Positions 5,499 through 6,460 of a stretch of DNA of 6,460 nucleotides are shown in pieces. The stretch lies in assembly GCA_025457725.1 (NCBI GenBank), contig JALOTU010000165.1, positions 1 to 6,460 on the forward strand. Reading direction: 5' to 3'. The DNA is from Verrucomicrobiota bacterium. Lineage in GTDB: Bacteria; Verrucomicrobiota; Verrucomicrobiia; Limisphaerales; DSYF01. Position numbers and translations under genes: made by a program. Every line of letters starts with the position of its first letter. Within the stretch, counting starts at the first letter, position 1. The notes beneath the pieces were generated by a model. The model saw only the letters and a list, made by a program, of their open reading frames with translations, was not told the origin of the DNA and did not search any database.

Positions 5499-6410
5499 AT
5501 GAGCCGATATCTCGACATGGTGGACAGTCCGATCCACGTAAAAAAACTCACCGAACCCCAGTTGCAACAACTGGCCGGGGAGATTCGCGACGAACTGATC
5601 CGGGTGCTGGCAAAGAACGGCGGTCACCTGGGCCCCAACCTTGGCGTGGTGGAACTGACACTGGCCCTGCACCGCGTCTTCGAGACACCCAAGGACAAGT
5701 TCGTCTGGGATGTCAGCCATCAATGCTACGTGCACAAGCTGCTGACCGGGCGCAAGGAGCGGTTCCACACCATCCGCACCACCAACGGGCTCAATGGATT
5801 TGCCCTGCGGACGGAAAGCGAGCACGACTGCTACGGCGCGGGCCATGCCGGCACGGCCTTGTCCGCGGCGCTGGGCATGTGCGCGGCGCGCGACCAGCGG
5901 AAGTCGGATGAACATGTGGTGTGCGTCTTCGGCGACGCCGCCCTGACCAACGGGGTCTCCTTCGAGGCGCTGAACAACATCTCGACCACCACCAAGAAGT
6001 TCATCGGTATCCTCAACGACAACGAGTGGAGCATCGCCAAGAACGTCGGGGCCATTGCCACCTACCTGGGCAAGCTGACCACGGATCGCCGCTACAACAA
6101 GCTGGCCCATGATTTTGCGCAGTGGCTGAGGAGATTGCCCAAGGGCGACTGGGCCCTGAAACTCGGGCACAAGGCGGAGGAGTTCCTCAAGGGAGCCATG
6201 ACGGACATCTCGCTGGAACAGGCGCCGTCCGGGCCGGGCACGGACGGGCGCGGCGGCTATGGCAGCGCCATTCTGTTTGAGGAGATGGGAATTCGCTATC
6301 TGGGACCGATCGACGGGCATGATCTGCCGCTGCTGATCCGCACGCTCGAGTTCGCCAAGACCTTCGAGGAACCCATCGTCATCAGGACGTCATGGGCGAC
6401 ACCCTGGTGA
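5499..6410 (+). CDS. dxs: 1-deoxy-D-xylulose-5-phosphate synthase, N-terminal (TPP-binding) part; frame broken near its end
   Basis: DXS joins pyruvate and glyceraldehyde 3-phosphate with thiamine diphosphate, the first step of the MEP isoprenoid pathway. Residues 1-295 form the first transketolase-like domain: GGHLGPNLG with H43, WDVSHQCYVHK (70-80), GAGHAGTALSAALG (113-126), the TPP/Mg motif GDAALTNG (145-152) with NDNEWSI (173-179), and GPIDGHD (269-275). GDA replaces the usual GDG; I recall this form from verrucomicrobial DXS, so it need not mean loss of activity. The match ends at EEPIVI (residue 295, codon 6381-6383). The next eight codons (RTSWATPW) are unrelated and end at TGA 6408-6410. 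Normal DXS has about 620-640 residues, so this frame is less than half a protein. It starts one base after xseB and has little Shine-Dalgarno of its own, which suits coupling to xseB. Confidence 0.93.
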   Translation: MSRYLDMVDSPIHVKKLTEPQLQQLAGEIRDELIRVLAKNGGHLGPNLGVVELTLALHRVFETPKDKFVWDVSHQCYVHKLLTGRKERFHTIRTTNGLNGFALRTESEHDCYGAGHAGTALSAALGMCAARDQRKSDEHVVCVFGDAALTNGVSFEALNNISTTTKKFIGILNDNEWSIAKNVGAIATYLGKLTTDRRYNKLAHDFAQWLRRLPKGDWALKLGHKAEEFLKGAMTDISLEQAPSGPGTDGRGGYGSAILFEEMGIRYLGPIDGHDLPLLIRTLEFAKTFEEPIVIRTSWATPW

Positions 6411-6460
6411 AGCTGTGCCGGAAGGACAACACCCTCGTGGGCATCACCGCCGCCATGCCG
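6383..6460 (+). pseudogene. dxs: dxs continuation in a shifted frame (start of the second DXS domain), cut by the window edge
   Basis: In the frame beginning CAG GAC GTC ATG at 6383 the translation is QDVMGDTLVKLCRKD followed by NTLVGITAAMP. This is the well-known start of the pyrimidine-binding domain of DXS, where homologues have Y-x-x-V/I-F-G-D-x-L then K-D then ITAAMP. It is not in the frame of the upstream dxs part: codons here begin at positions 2 mod 3, against 0 mod 3 upstream. The linker that normally joins the domains (HxLTxKGxG, EHPEKFHG and the following spacer, about 45 residues) is absent. An ATG at 6392 overlaps the stop of the upstream part and has AGGA four bases before it, so separate translation is conceivable but unproven. 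The rest of the domain lies beyond the window. Confidence 0.75.

Noticed and set aside
5463..6320. A 285-codon minus-strand open frame opposite dxs
   Set aside because: It is the antisense shadow of strongly conserved DXS codons and has no recognisable domain.

Overview
The window is a compact, GC-rich stretch of bacterial chromosome made of housekeeping genes plus a few accessory ones. It shows no sign of a phage, transposon, CRISPR array, rRNA or tRNA. The gene set (a PIN-PhoH protein, a pair of small C-terminally anchored membrane proteins, thrH next to tyrS, and xseB next to a divergent dxs) suggests a member of the Verrucomicrobiota, perhaps near the Limisphaerales/Pedosphaera group. Two features point the same way. 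The DXS has the motif GDAALTNG where most DXS have GDG. The secreted hydrolase ends in a short domain of the kind often seen at the end of exported proteins in that phylum. This placement is recalled from family resemblance and was not computed.

Layout, left to right. At 1-508 (minus) lies the N-terminal PIN nuclease domain of a PhoH-family protein that runs off the left edge. Its ribosome binding site is partly covered by a possible hairpin. At 618-1757 (plus) two small genes follow each other closely. One encodes a coiled-coil protein and the other a charged protein, and each ends in a single membrane helix. At 1825-3876 (minus) is a probable two-gene unit: thrH (HAD-family phosphoserine phosphatase/homoserine phosphotransferase) followed by tyrS (tyrosyl-tRNA synthetase), with a candidate promoter and a strong Shine-Dalgarno ahead of a long leader. 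At 3982-5076 (plus), diverging from thrH, is an exported alpha/beta hydrolase with a complete Ser-Asp-His triad. At 5225-6460 (plus), xseB is followed after one base by dxs.

The main anomaly is in dxs. The reading frame matches DXS well up to codon 295, then jumps at about 6383 into a different frame that encodes the start of the next DXS domain. About 45 conserved residues are missing and the frame has shifted. This is either a real inactivating deletion or an assembly error close to the window edge. The second point of interest is the thrH start: the promoter-like and ribosome-binding signals favour a start 42 codons upstream of the one expected from the family. No new multi-gene system is evident. 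The least characterised material is the pair of membrane proteins at 618-1757.
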